Of a DNA stretch of 64,000 nucleotides, positions 1-13,500 are shown in pieces. The notes beneath the pieces are model-generated. The model did no database searches. It was not told where the DNA came from and saw only the letters and a list, made by a program, of their open reading frames with translations. The stretch is from Chaetorhynchus papuensis (Eukaryota; Chordata; Aves; Passeriformes; Rhipiduridae): the NCBI GenBank assembly GCA_013396525.1, contig VWYX01000250.1, forward strand, positions 919,041 through 983,040. The letters are read 5' to 3'. Position 1 is the first letter of the stretch; the number at the start of each line of letters is the position of its first letter. A program made the position numbers and the translations under genes.

Positions 1-3000
1 AGCTATAGACCATATCTATGTTTACTCAAAGGCTGAATTGCCTGAGCTGTAATCAGGGCTTGCAGTGAAGGCTTTGTTGGTAATGTGGTTTGAAAGTAGC
101 ACCAAAACCAAAGAGATATGTGCTGCACCACGTCTCCCTGGATTTGGTGGTTTTTTCCTTGCCTTTTGGTTACGTAACTGTTGGCCTTACAGTGCTGACT
201 TTGGCACAGATCAAGGCCAAATGGGCCATGAATGGTATGAGAAGGAAAGTCTAAACTTTGTAATATGTCATAATGCTTACAAAGATTTCTAATGGACACA
301 AGAATGTCACTGCTGAATTCCTTCAGTGTTCTACCACCATCTTGGGAATATGAAGTTTTTCCATCTTGAAGCACAATTCAGCTTCTTTCTACATAAAATG
401 ATTGAACAGAAGGCCAGATTTATCAAGATGTGGCTGATGCCATATGAACAAATTTCTGTGAGGTAGCAAATTACCGTTAAATTAGATACTTAAATTATAT
501 AATTCACTTTTCCTGCATGTAATATTTTTAATTGTCCAGGATAATGAATTCCACAACCATTCAACTTAAAGGGATGCAAGTTTATGTTCTCATTGATTTG
601 CTCTCCCAGGCAAATTATGAAAGAGCAATATATCTTTTTATCATAGCCATCTTTATAACAGATAACATGTAAGGTTATAGGCACTTTTTATCTACTGTCT
701 CTCAACTTACTTGCGCATCACTAGTTATTCATTGGACTGGAGTTTCCAAAGGTCACTGAGCAGAAAACAGAACACATGCCTCCTGGGTGATATTTGGAAA
801 AGCACTTTATTTTTTACAGACGTGTAAGTTATCAGCACACACTGCTGCAGAGCAAATGTGATTTGCATCTCCTGTACCTGTCAGATGCGGATAATTGGTT
901 ATTCATAGGGCGGCGTAATGATCGGTTAAGGGCTGAACAACAATAGCAAGAAGAGATACAGATCTTAATGGACAATGTTTCAGTTGTTTTCTTGATGATG
1001 CTGGATCTGTTGCTTTCTGATTACTACTGTTTGATATGTTCTGTCTCATGTATCAGTGTTTTGTCCCAAAGGCAGGGTACTGTGTCTGCTGGTTTTTGTG
1101 TGAGATGTAAAACACAAGTGATTGCCTTTAAATGGCTGTCATTCATGTCAGACTAAAAGCGTTTTCAGGAAAAAAGACATTCTGCATGCTGATTATCCAT
1201 TTTCTCCACAAAACTGCTTTTAGAAATTAGAGGGAAATCATCTCTCTGTATTTAATGGCAAAGCTGCAAAATATATTAAGGTTGCTGCTGTTGAGAGAGA
1301 AAAATGTAGTTTGCCCAGATCAAACAGCTAGTAATAAACTTTACATTTTAGTCCAGTTATTCAAGTCACAGAATTCTGCATCCTCGGAACCATCAAAGAT
1401 TTTCTTCATGACATTTTTACACATTTTGAAGTGGTCAGTATCATTTAAAGGATTTTACAATGTAAAAAAAAAAAAAAAAATGGTTGAGGGTATATTAGGG
1501 CTTTAGCACTCTTACCTGCTTTTTTTTTAATAATAGAGTGAAAAGGAAGGTGGTATGGGATTGATTACTTCAGAGGTCTTCCAATCTCTGTTGGCACCAT
1601 CAATTTAATTATTAGGAGATCACCTTTATCCATAGGTGGCATGAATTTGTGGGACCTATTCCCAAAGAGAGTTACTGGCTTTGCCCCATGGTGAAGAGAT
1701 GTCTCCATCTCTTGGAGTAAAAATAAGATTGCTGTGTGCATCTTGGCAGAAAGTGTCCAGTGTGGAGCTGGGGAGCAGATTAGCAAAAAATACCAAGAGC
1801 AAACCCTGCTAATGGTCTGATGCTCAGCAGGGCTTGTTGAGCATCCCTGAGCTGCCCAAGACCATGCTGGTGTACCAAGAAATGGACTGCAAGGTTACAG
1901 GGGGCTTGTGAAGAAAGCTTTTTAATTTTTTTTTTCTCTTTGCAATAATGTTATTCAGTTGTTTCTATTTAAATTGTTGTGCCCTAGTTCGCAGTTGAAA
2001 AATACATGAGGATTTGAGATTAAAAGGCTTCAGTGAGACCTGACATAGACAATTGACTTGAGGCAGATCCACCTCTGTGATCAGTGCTGCTCCAGGAGTT
2101 AAAGAAGTTGTAAGTGCACCCCTATCAGCCCTCCCTTTAGTGGGTGCTCTTGTCCTTTTACTCTTCAGTTGTGCCAGCCGCTTACCAGGTACCTTCACCA
2201 ATCTCTGAGCTCACTGTTAAATCATTTAGAGCTCTCCTAAAAACACTTGAATAACAGTTACAGAGTTAGGAGAAATCAAACAAATTCTCTTATGTGGGGA
2301 AAAAAAAAAAAAAAAAGAAGACAGTTTAAATTCCTTTAGAAACCTCAGAGAATATGTGAGATTCTCTGCTAACTTACCAGTATAAAATACAGATCCAGGT
2401 GTAGACTAAAACTTTGTGTTTCATAAAAAAACTACAATGCCCAAATGCACACTCAGACAAAATTCTTCAAAATTCTCCAGAACATTACCTCACTTGGGCT
2501 TGAATATTAAAGACATTTTAAAAAGGAAACTCTATATAAAATGATTCATATTGAAGCAGTGATGTTAGTCTTCCATTACTGAAAGACTTGGAAAAACCCT
2601 ACCCAGTGCTATCAAGAGACTGATTTGCATTTGTAAATCAGTGGTCAGTGTAAGAGATAATCAAATAGTCTCTGGTACAAAGCCTAACCAACTTTCCTAA
2701 GCTGGAGTAAAGTTTTAATTGATTGACTCCTTGGTACAAGTGCTGTGCTTGGAGACAGATACTGAAGAAAGCATTTTAATAGAGGTTGGAATATCAGGCA
2801 ATATAAATACTTACCCTGAAGAAAAGTTAAGAAAGACAGTGGGTCACTTAATGATTGATATTGGATTCATGCCAAGTTCAACATCTGAATTCAGATCTCA
2901 GAACGTTTTTGCTCATCTAACCTTGCTTGCTTTTTAGACAAAAAGAGGACATTTATGATTAGTAAAGCTGTTTTCATAGATTCTTTTCATGTTCAGTATG

Positions 3001-3679
3001 TATTTTCATTATCAATCTGCATAAAAGGAGACTGATATTAGTTTTTGTGGAATAGATTGTTCAGAAAAATTAAATTCTATCAACAGTGGAATTAAAGACA
3101 TCTAGTACCCAGTGCATTTGCATCCTGAGATTAAATGACCTTGGTATCTGAACAGGTCGAGCTCTGACTGAGAATTTTCCCAAGGCTGAGACATTCATGA
3201 AGCATCTCTATTTCTTTTTCTTTTATTCTCCTGTGAATTTTGTGGCCTATCATAAGAATTCAGGTTACACTGCAGAATGTCCCTGTTTTTTAATGAACCA
3301 TATAGTTTTGCAAAGTTTTTAGGAATTTGTTGTTTTGTGTCCTCCTCACTTTTTCAAATTTCATTGCAATTGCCTATTGTCTCGCTACGGCTGAGGGAGA
3401 GACAGGCCTGAATGCTCACATGGCATAATTATTTCCTTAGAAAATCAGGTTAAATATATTCATAGAATCATATTCCAAAAGAGTAAATTCTCAATGATGA
3501 TTTATCATCTTGGAGTTTGCTGTGTTAACTCTGATAAATTTAACTCTGTATCCACCACATGCTCTGTTCAGTGGAGAGACTAAAAATCTACTTTGTCTCT
3601 TCTTTCCTTTGACTTGATAGTTCAGTGACATTAAGCACCACCATGAGAAGATCTAATTTTTCTGCTTCAAGATCATGAT
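1..3679. other. Intronic stretch with no recognised gene
   Basis: AT-rich unique sequence. A minus-strand open frame of 123 codons (3-374) shows no domain I recognise. Two poly-A tracts (1464-1480 and 2300-2316) and a short CATAGAATCATA match near 3460, which could be the end of a CR1, are the only repeat-like features. Confidence 0.6.
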
Positions 3680-4389
3680 NNNNNNNNNNNNNNNNNNNNN
3701 NNNNNNNNNNNNNNNNNNNNNNNNNNNNNNNNNNNNNNNNNNNNNNNNNNNNNNNNNNNNNNNNNNNNNNNNNNNNNNNNNNNNNNNNNNNNNNNNNNNN
3801 NNNNNNNNNNNNNNNNNNNNNNNNNNNNNNNNNNNNNNNNNNNNNNNNNNNNNNNNNNNNNNNNNNNNNNNNNNNNNNNNNNNNNNNNNNNNNNNNNNNN
3901 NNNNNNNNNNNNNNNNNNNNNNNNNNNNNNNNNNNNNNNNNNNNNNNNNNNNNNNNNNNNNNNNNNNNNNNNNNNNNNNNNNNNNNNNNNNNNNNNNNNN
4001 NNNNNNNNNNNNNNNNNNNNNNNNNNNNNNNNNNNNNNNNNNNNNNNNNNNNNNNNNNNNNNNNNNNNNNNNNNNNNNNNNNNNNNNNNNNNNNNNNNNN
4101 NNNNNNNNNNNNNNNNNNNNNNNNNNNNNNNNNNNNNNNNNNNNNNNNNNNNNNNNNNNNNNNNNNNNNNNNNNNNNNNNNNNNNNNNNNNNNNNNNNNN
4201 NNNNNNNNNNNNNNNNNNNNNNNNNNNNNNNNNNNNNNNNNNNNNNNNNNNNNNNNNNNNNNNNNNNNNNNNNNNNNNNNNNNNNNNNNNNNNNNNNNNN
4301 NNNNNNNNNNNNNNNNNNNNNNNNNNNNNNNNNNNNNNNNNNNNNNNNNNNNNNNNNNNNNNNNNNNNNNNNNNNNNNNNNNNNNNNNN
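3680..4389. other. Assembly gap (710 N)
   Basis: A continuous run of N from 3680 to 4389. The sequence that resumes at 4390 is inside a CR1 element, so the gap probably hides at least that element's 3' end. Open frames reported across this run are artefacts. Confidence 1.
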
Positions 4390-4850
4390 GCAACCTCCTC
4401 TAATATTTCACAACCCTCATTGTAAAAAATGGCTTATTTAGATGTAGATTAAATCTACCTTCTTTTAGTTTAAAACCCTTGTCCTACATCTACAGGCCCT
4501 GCTAAAAAGAAGTCTGTCCGCATCTTTCTTACAAGCCCCCCCTTTAGGTACTGAAAGGCTGCATTAGGATCTCCACGGAGCCTTCTCTTATCCAGGCTGA
4601 ACAACTCCAGCTTTCTGTTTTCACAGGAGAGGTGCTCCAGCCCTCTGCTCACCTTTATGGTCTCCTCTGCATTCAGCAGATCCACATTCTTCTTATGTTG
4701 GGCTCCCAAAGCTGGATGCAGCACTCCAGGGGTCTCACCAGAGCAGAGTAGAGGGGCAGAATCCCTTCCCTTGATCCACCCTGCTTTGGGTGCAGTCCAG
4801 GATGCACTCAGGACATGTCCAGCTTCTCACCAGCCAAGATCACCATTTCC
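4390..4850 (-). mobile_element. CR1 LINE fragment, minus orientation, cut by the gap
   Basis: The + strand reads as the reverse complement of the CR1 ORF2 C-terminus and 3' UTR. Signature phrases are CAGGCTGAACAACTCCAGC, GAGGTGCTCCAGCCCTCTG and AGAGTAGAGGGGCAGAATC. The minus strand (4470-4724) still shows reverse-transcriptase C-terminal residues such as Arg-Gly-Leu-Glu-His-Leu-Ser and Lys-Arg-Arg-Leu-Arg-Gly-Asp. The copy is 5'-truncated near 4850, and its 3' tail falls in the assembly gap. It is a dead copy. Confidence 0.93.
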
Positions 4851-7800
4851 TTGTATGTCTGGGAAACAAGGTGTTCACTATTAGTCAGTAGTGAATTTTT
4901 CTGCCTTTTTTTAAGGTCTTAGACAGTTCATGCACCAATATGCTTTGGCCTCCCAGGACTGAGACTGTAGGACACCACAGTGCCAGGAAAGTCCTCCTTT
5001 AATTGTTTCAGAAATCTAACAGAGTGGAAGGGAGTGGTCAAGAAATGGCCACTAGGAAAAGGTATTTTCACAGTTTAGAAGTGCATGCTGTAGATGCCTT
5101 TTGAGAACCCAGAGTGCACAAATCAATATCCAACCATCAACAGCCCCAGTGGAGTAGTCTGGCATCTTCCAACAGGAGAAAGTAAATCTTTTAAAGTGAG
5201 TGTCCCTCAGGTACCTCAGCTCCACCAAACTCAGAGTTGCTCTCTGAGTGTTTATTTTTGCAGAACTGTAAATGATTTCTTTATAGTTGAAAGCTTTCTC
5301 TGTGCCCTTAGTACATTTCTTCTTTGATAGGCTTTGCCAGCTTCCTAAGTGGTAGTTACTCTTGCAGCCTCAGACTGAAATAAGTTATAATTCAAAAACA
5401 GAATCCTTCTTATTGACTAGTTTATACCAGATTCATAGTAGAATAGTGACCTATAGGTGTTTATTGCTAGAAAGCTCACCCACAGGATTCTTTTTTCCTG
5501 GAAGGGGCCTACAAGAAGAGGCAGAAGGATCTATTTATGGTACTGAGTTATCAGCAAACAGAAAATGAAAATCCCATCTTTTTCATAGTTGTTCAAACAA
5601 TTTGAAATACTGATCTCTTGTGTGTCCATATAGAGTCACTGTAGTGTATTTCTCTGTGTATATATAAAACAAAGTTCTGTGAATTAAGAAATTAAGAAAT
5701 ACAGGTGTAGTGCATGCAATCCCTGTGCAGGAAATTCTGTTCTGCATTCTAATTCCAATCACATCTTATTTTAGAGTTGAGACTGATGGTCAGTTGTGTC
5801 AGTGGCTGTTGTTCACCCTCAGAGAGGTTTGTAAGTACTGGAAAGGGCAGGCTCTGGCCCCTGAGTGCAATGGCTGAAGCAAGGTCTGTGCTCTCCTTTC
5901 ATCTCTTGTGTCTTACCAGATTTTGCCTTGACCTGAGGCTGTGCAGGAGTGGGCAGTGAAAGAAACTAAAGGGGTCTGGTGTGCAGTCCTGCTAATGGGA
6001 CACTGAAATACCAGGTCAACATTTTCCAACAACTGCAGAATTTGGTTGCTTTAGTTCAGTGACCTAAATTAAGATTCTTTGGAACACTCTGATTTGAATT
6101 TTTTTTTTTTTTTTGGATAATATTGCTTGCCCAAAGCATGTGATTTTCTTTCACCTCAGAGCAGCCCTAATTTAGTACCCAAAATATAACTAATCACAGG
6201 AAAACTTTGTTCTTATTCTGTCAGAGAGTCATTATGCTGAAACTATTCCTGGTCATAGAGCTGTCTTGTGGGGGCCTGTTCCACCAGTGCGTGGTAGAGG
6301 TACAAAACGTGCCAGAGTATGCATGCAAAGGCAGAAGAGCTGGGAGAGGGTGGGCTCTACCTTTTGAGAAACAGAGGCTCCTGCCTGATGTTCTTAGCTG
6401 TCATCCTCCACATTCAGTGTCTGGGACTGGAAATCAATAAGCCCACGTAACTGTGTTACTGAGGAATATTGAAAATGAAGACTGAGAGAAGTGAAGGAAC
6501 AGCAGTCAGATATTATATCCCTCTTAGAGGTGGGACAAACTATTTTTATTTATCATTATTGCTGTTAACAATTCTATGGCTAAGGAGTGTGACAAAGTAG
6601 AAGTGCACTGCTGCAGCACTGACTGTATCCTGGAAACAGTGACAGGACGAGGGGGACTGGTCTTACCTACAGCTAGTGATATCTGGATTGCTTTAGAATA
6701 CATGCTGCCAGGAGAATTTGAGTTATCCAGGGCAAATGCTAAGAAAGTCTGTGGCTTTCCCTTGAACCTTTGTTTGTAAGGAAGATTTGCCCTATATTTC
6801 ATCATTGCTACAGCTGTGCAGAGGGTACATCCTTTCCCAGCTGTGTAGTCGCAGCACTTCGCATCCCAATAGGCCCGACAGGAAATCTGCAAAGCTGTGA
6901 AAGGGGAGACAAAGGAGAGGAAAAAGCTATAAGTGAATAGGGGAAAAAAAACCAAACGAAACTGCTACACTGTGCTTAGAAAAAGAAGCTGAAATAACAC
7001 TATGCATTTAGCTCCCTCTGGGTGCCTATCAAAGAAAATATTATTTTCATATTATTTTCTTAGAATTCTGCTTTTAAATCTAAGTATCTGAAAAACACTT
7101 CATGGATGCTAGCTTGGATAAATCAGAATAGTGTATTTCTTTGGATCTATCACTGCAATGCCTTTTAAGCTCCTCTTAAGGGCATTATTGCAGTGAAGGA
7201 TGTCTCCACCCATGCATGTGTGTTAGCTTTATATGTCAGAGTGAAAAAATACATAGCTTGGATTTACACCTGATGACTCAAGCTTTCCAAGGCAAAGAAC
7301 CTGTGGATTCATTAGGCTTTTATTCACTTTTATATGTAATTTTGAATGTTTTTCATTCATATAGTAATTTCTGGGTATTTCTTCAGATTAGGGTTTCACT
7401 GTTTGTTTCAATGAGTCCTCAGGTCCAGGGACGATTAGGAGAGTTTTCTTGTTAAGTGAGAAACTTTAAATAACTGAATATTCTGCTATGAAAGCTCATG
7501 ATGGCATTTTAACAGTTTCAAAATAATTTGAAGCTTTGAAGAATGCTCATGCAGACAAAGAGAACTGGAGATTGTTTGCCATATTTTTTTTAATTTAATA
7601 AGAGTCACTTGAAACACTGAGCTGTTTTGTTCCTAGAGGAGTAAATTTCATTCTCCAATATATTGAATCACAAGCCTGAAGTTACTTAAACTCTCTGCAC
7701 TGAAAACTCACTTTTCAATGGGAATTTGTTCAGGGAGAACACATCAGTAGAAAATACAGACACTAGAAAGAAGGCACTAACACAATACTAGAAAGTATTC

Positions 7801-8670
7801 TAAAAGTGACAGAAACAAGTCAATTGCAGGGAAAAAATGTGTATATTTCATATTAAAACTGAAGAAAAGTTAAACATCATTTATTTAAGAGTTCAAAACC
7901 TACCTTTGTGAGTATAGGAAAAAAAGAATTATTCATGTTTATCTCTACTTGAATCTTATCCCTTTAACTCTGCCAAGATCACCGAGACCTTGAGTTACCT
8001 ATTATTTGAAAAGTTACTTCATGCAAATCATAGCTGCCTCGAGGCAATGTTCTGCTGCTGGTTCTTTTAAATTATTATTATTATTGTATTGACATTTTAT
8101 TTTTCAGGTAATATCACCCATTTATTGCTTTGCTCTCATTTCCTAACTCACTTGCTCTCAACATACAGTTTTCAGGGAGTAATTATGCTGCTTTTTTGAA
8201 TTATTTACGACTATACATGAAAATTGTGTTCACTTCAGATGAACCTATTTAAGATGTGGCCTTTCAGTCAGTTTGTTATTTGTAGCTGATGAAGTCCAAA
8301 CTTTATCTCACTTCTATTTGGTGTTTGGAAGGTGAGCATCTAGCACAGGCAGTTTGTGAAGCTGTCTTGACAGTGAAGTCAAATCTGGAGAATACTGCAG
8401 TTTCTGAAAGGAATACTGAAGTGTGAAGTAGATAATATTGATCTGAGGGAAAAAAGCTTTGTGTAATGAAACAGGGCTGCCTTTGGTGCTGCATCCTAGT
8501 CCTCCAGTCTGATGGAAAAGAGCAGACCTCTTCCCTCCAGCTTAATTTTGCCCAGAAATAATTTTGCAGAAGTTTAAACCAGATTTAAGGGTGTTCTCAG
8601 TGCTTGGATTGTGTCCCAGTTTTCAGGAAGTGCAAACAAATAGGCATTATGCCTCACACACTTTGGCTTT
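4851..8670. other. Intronic stretch, no recognised gene
   Basis: Mostly unique AT-rich DNA with a poly-T tract (6099-6114) and an (ATT)n run (8070-8086). One exon-like minus-strand segment (6667-6894) is described separately. Moderately GC-rich blocks around 5780-5960 and 6230-6430 have no recognised content. Confidence 0.55.
6667..6894 (-). other. Exon-like minus-strand segment, unproven
   Basis: On the minus strand a pyrimidine-rich tract (about 6895-6950) ends in CACAG. A 228 bp segment with one fully open frame follows, and then a CTGTAG|GTAAGA donor whose GT lies at 6665-6666. The open frame runs past both sites (6524-6955, 143 codons). The predicted residues are Cys-rich near the start (Cys-Arg-Ala-Tyr-Trp-Asp-Ala-Lys-Cys-Cys) but match no family I know. 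A chance pairing of splice-like sites in an intron is the simplest explanation; an antisense non-coding exon is possible. Confidence 0.2.
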
Positions 8671-8679
8671 TCCAAACTG

Positions 8680-8867
8680 GCGTAAACTGGCGTTTTGGAG
8701 CAGGCTGCCCAGGGAAACAGTGGAGTCACCAACCCTGAAAATGTTCAAAGAGCAATTGCACATGACACTTCACAATGTAGGTCAGGGGCATGGGGGTATT
8801 CAGTCAAAGGTTAGACTTGACGGTCTTGGAGGTCTTTTCCAACCTTCATGACTCTATGATTCTGTGG
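8680..8867 (+). mobile_element. CR1 LINE 3' fragment, plus orientation
   Basis: It contains the CR1 sense-strand phrases GAGCAGGCTGCCCAGGGAAA and GGAGTCACCAACCCTGAAAA, then a GGTCTTTTCCAACC segment, and ends with the avian CR1 tail ACTCTATGATTCTGTGG. It is diverged and 5'-truncated. Its left edge abuts a perfect 10 bp tandem duplication at 8673-8692. Confidence 0.88.
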
Positions 8868-10275
8868 AAAAGCCTTCTGGGTGAAATCAGTCTAAGTGTG
8901 CCACCCAAGGAAACCTGAAGTGTCCCACCCTGTGATACTCCATATCAATCAGCACTAGTCACTAATGAGCACAGCTGCAAGCGTGACTTCAAAATAAACA
9001 TTCCAGTCCTGAACAGAATCTTCTGGAGCACTAGTGGGAGGGTAGGTGTACGCTAAAAAACCAGTTATATGTGTGTCTGAAATGTTGTCTTTTCCAAGAA
9101 AGTACGTAGGATTCTTTTTGCAGAAAGACTGAGAAAGCACTGCAGAAAAAAAACCAAAGAGATACAAAGAACTGGTTTGTGTCAGTTTTCACTTAGCTTT
9201 GCAAGTGTCATTGGCAAATAGCATGTAGATTTAAAATATGTACATTTAAGTAAATGAGGAAAATGAACCTCAATTTACCGGGAGAAAATGACTCATTCTG
9301 GAGATGATAATAATCACCTTGCAGCAAAGATGGTCATTTTCGAGGCAGGACTTTAAAAAGGCATCTTTGATGTACTGGATTTGTCTTTTAGAAAAAGTAA
9401 TGTTTTTCATTGCAGAAAATTACTTTTCATTTTTGTTACAATTTGGAATCAATTGTAATGGATAAATTAGGGTCGCACAGCCTTGAGGAATCAGTATGCC
9501 ATTTTGGTAGGGAAAGATATTGCAAAGATGTAGAGGAATAAGGGGAAAATAATTGCTGGATTACCCAGACTCCAGACTGAATTCCACAGCTGTCATTGCT
9601 GTGCATCTTAACACGTTATCCCAATAAAAAATTCAAATTTGTTCTTTGGATACAGCACTGAAATTATTTTCTGTTCATATGCATTTGTATTTGAAGTAGT
9701 CACAAGATCATTTGTCTTCCATTTAGAACTACCACTCTACAGCTCATCTTTGCTTCTATGAAGGGAAGAAAAGCTTTTCCTTGTCATAAGAGGGCCAAGA
9801 ATTTATATGACGTATTTTTTTGCAAAGTAGTTTTGCAGGAGCAATGGCCCACTCTGTAGCGTGTGTAAATTCCTTGAAATTGTACAATATAGACTGTTTC
9901 CTCTCAAGTTTGTCCCTGTGTTTAAAACTGAAACTAGATGTCAAATGGATAAGGTAACTCCAGGTATGTGAAGCAATAAGTAGATGAAAAGCAATTGCAT
10001 GCTGCTTATGCATGTTTTATACTGCAAGATACTGCTTTACCCTAAGAATTTGACCTAGCTGGTGAGACTCAAGCATGGCTTGAAAGTCATCTTATGCAAC
10101 TTAATGTGATATATGAATTCTGACTGAATTCTATGAATAATTTATTTTTTGAGTGGTTTTTAATTCTGCAGAGTTCATGTTGTTCCACATTTCCTGTACC
10201 TCACCTGCAAAGGAGAAGAGAGCTCCTGGTAGGCAGTGTAATACAAAGATTGCCATTAACAGATTACACTGTAAA

Positions 10276-10371
10276 CGAAAAAAACCAAAATCAAACCAAA
10301 CAAAAAAAAAAACCCAAAAAACCAACCAATCCCTCTTCCCACCCCCCCCCCTCCAAAAAAAAAAAAAAAAG
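10276..10371. repeat. Low-complexity A/C-rich block
   Basis: About 95 bp almost entirely of A and C: AAACC-type units, a C9 run with T/A flanks near 10342-10353, and a terminal A16 tract. It resembles a decayed poly-A tail that has turned into simple sequence. Two overlapping + open frames here are Lys/Pro-rich artefacts. Confidence 0.85.
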
Positions 10372-10439
10372 AAGATGGGCTTGTAACTTTAATCTTTGCT
10401 AATGTTCAGTAGGAGGAGGATCATGTACTTAGTGTTTCT

Positions 10440-10560
10440 ATTGTATTTCATGGTGGGGAAACCTGAAGCACAGAAAAGCAGGCCAACTGTAAAAATGGTG
10501 TGAAAACACACGTGCCTTAGGATCTGGAGTCTAGTAGCCTACCTTTTGAAGTCCACTTTG
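10440..10560 (-). repeat. Possible MIR/CORE-SINE-like relic, minus orientation
   Basis: The + strand reads GGGGAAACCTGAAGCACAGA and about 60 bp later GGATCTGGAGTCTAGTAGCC. These resemble the reverse complement of the MIR core (GAAACTGAGGCACAGAGA) and its tRNA-like head. The stretch between is diverged. The similarity is from memory and weaker than for the copies at 48.5 and 51.5 kb. Confidence 0.35.
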
Positions 10561-13500
10561 AAAAGTACACAGTGGAAGGTACCTATTACATTGGTATCAA
10601 GGACCTTAATACTACTGCAGAATTGACATAAATTTAGGAAATATGGGAAAGAAGATAGCATTTTTATACTCTTCTAATGTCCCTTGAATTTTTAAGATGG
10701 CTAAAATATGTGCACATACTACTTGTCCACCCAATATTTATTTAGGAGTGATAATAAATATTTGACAAATAGATATCTTTATTAAATTTCCAAAGCAGAA
10801 GTAAGGCTACATCACACAGTGAGGTATTTTGACATGTTTTTGTCAATAAATATATAATTAAAACACTGAATATTGAAAACTTAATTGGATTTTTAAGCAA
10901 GGAGAAATGCTATACCTATGCAACTTGTTTTAAATGAATATGCTTAGAGATTTCATAATAAGCATTGTCATGGGAAATCTAGAGATCTGTTGTTATAATT
11001 CAAGTGGGAGGAAGGCCTTTCTGGGAGGGAGCTTAGGAGATGAATATTGCTTTTTTAGGTGTATTCATTATAATGTGGCTTAGGGAGAAGTGAGTGAGTT
11101 AAGTGTGTGTGTGCAGACCTGCAGTAAAAATAAAAAAGTGACTGCTACATTGAGCTAAAGTAACAAAGGCCATTAAAAATCAATGTCTCCCCTGATTTTC
11201 CACCTCCAAACAATGCCATTGCTCATCTCTCCCAACAGCAGAGAAATATCCATCAAATCAGGCTGTGAAAAAACATGATCTTCCTGAAACTTCAGCACTA
11301 GTTTAACTAGGTGGAAGGAAATCAGAGGAATTCAAATATAGCAAGGACTCAGAGTCTAGTGTAGCTGTGTATGAATAAACCCCAAAACTGTCTTTAATTA
11401 TAAGAATGATCTAAGCCTTGATTTTCCAACCTGATTTCTAAAGGAGTTAGTTGAAGAGCAATTGCATCTGTTGAGCTGAGTTTTCAAAAGATCTTTGAGC
11501 ACTGAAGAAATTTGAACATATTGAAAGAGAGCTAACGCCCTGGTGATGTTTAAAAAGGGTAAATGGATGGAGTGATTCATCCCAGTGTCTGTGTAGGTTA
11601 GAGGAAAAGGGCTGCTAGGCTGTTCTGGGTAAAACACAGGTATTTTACACTGGCTGAGTCTGAAGTCACGTGTCAAGAAAGAAAATGCAGCCTGTGTATG
11701 AAATCAAGGACTCTTGAAAGCAATGAAACTGAAAAGAAGTCCTGGAACTCCTTGGCCAGTCCTCAGCCAAACACAACTATTTAGTCCGGTGTTGTAACCA
11801 AGGGTCTGGTGAAGACCTACAGTGCATAACTGTACTGATTAGAACAGGTTTTGGATATATAACATATATATAACATGGAATACAGCAGGAACTGGCACCT
11901 GATGTGTAAAACTTTTTGAATATTTTGCTTAATTCTCCCCGAAAAATATACTGTTAACCAAAGTGTCTTTAGGAGAGACCTTGAGGGTTATTATGACAAG
12001 GTCACACACTTAGTGAGAGACACAGGTACCTTCATAAATTTATTTTTTGGGGGGAGGAAATTAAGAGGTGACTTGGTTAGTGAAAACATGCATTTAAATG
12101 AGAAATAACCTTTAAGAGAATGTTCTTCATCCTCTCTGGAAGGAGATAACAGGAGCTGATGGTTTGATGTTGAGACTGGACACAGATATGTTAATAGGTC
12201 AGCAATGGCAAGGGAGCGGGACTCGGTGAAAGTTTTAGTAAAGGTAACTGATAGAAAAGGACAAAAAAAAAAGAGCATATTATAAGTACTGAGAAGGAGA
12301 TAACATTAATGAATCCAGAAAGGGTTGTCAAACACTAACTGATCTGATAAAGGGCAAAACCAGGCATTTTGGGAAGGGCAGGGGACACAGCAGGATGTCA
12401 GTGGTGAAGATCAGGTTCAGCCATGTCGGTGTATATATGTGACACATAGCTGCGACTGTGGCATATCTGTAAGGGAGCAGCAAGGCAAACCAAATGCTCT
12501 GAAGCAATAGACCAGCCTTTGCTGCCATCCTTCTTTTATGAGAAGTAGATGACATTAAGTAAGGAAGACATTAAAGCTACAGTTTTTGTTTGAAAAACAG
12601 TTCACAGGGAATGCAAAGAGAGAGATGTGTGCTCAGTTTCTAAAAGAAGGGAAACTGCAAGCCTATCCTGGCTTTTGTCTCCTTTTTGCAGTAATTGCTC
12701 TGCATAAGGAAGAGATGCTGTGGAATTAAGTGGCATTTTTCTCTAGAGAGGATTTAAGTAGGTCCTATAGCCTATATTAGGCAGGAGTTCAAGGTAAATG
12801 ATCCAGTTGTGTCCTCTGTCTTAGATTAACTTCTAGGCATTGATTATGTACTTGGACACAGTTATAAAGGTAACAGTTTTTCAAAACTGTATTTGCAAAT
12901 TAAATATCTTTAACTCCTTGTTCTGAGGAATGGGGTATTCCAGGTGCTATAGCATCAGCACTGTTGTTAAATGCTATCATTTTAATGGGGACCAGAGTCA
13001 GTAGAGGCCAACCCCACAAGTTCTCAATGTTTACCAGATGATATATCAGAGAGTCATCACTGGAAAACATTCTTCCATAAATGGAGGCTGAACTCTGTGT
13101 GGCTGAAGTGATTTTTTAATAGGTTATTTGAAACTTTCAGGAAAAATTGTCTTTAGTTTGTTCAGACCTGCTCAGGATTAGTGTATAACCATTATGTATT
13201 TGTCAAAAATAAATGCTAATTGAAAACAATTGCCAAGAAAAAGTGGTTGAAGTAACACAACACTTGAAATAAACTTTAGATGAGAAATAAGCATTAGACA
13301 AAAGCAGCCTACATGAAGAGGAAATAAAAACAATAACAGCTGTTATGGGACACAAATGTATGCTTTGGAATTTGTCAGATTTTCATTCCTGTTATATTAT
13401 TCTGCTATGCTTAACAAACATTTTGCTTTTATTGTATTATCTTGGGCAAATCTACTCTCTAGATACCATGACTAACTAGCAAAGGAGATTTATAGATACA

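Noticed and set aside
3..374. Minus-strand frame of 123 codons at the window edge
   Set aside because: No recognised domain, no splice context, and AT-rich intronic composition; its 3' end runs to the window edge, so length is not evidence of coding.
3456..3480. CATAGAATCATA motif as a CR1
   Set aside because: Only about 12 bases match the tail; no CR1 body on either side.
3653..4403. Two ~245-codon open frames over the gap
   Set aside because: They consist of N translated as X and carry no sequence information.
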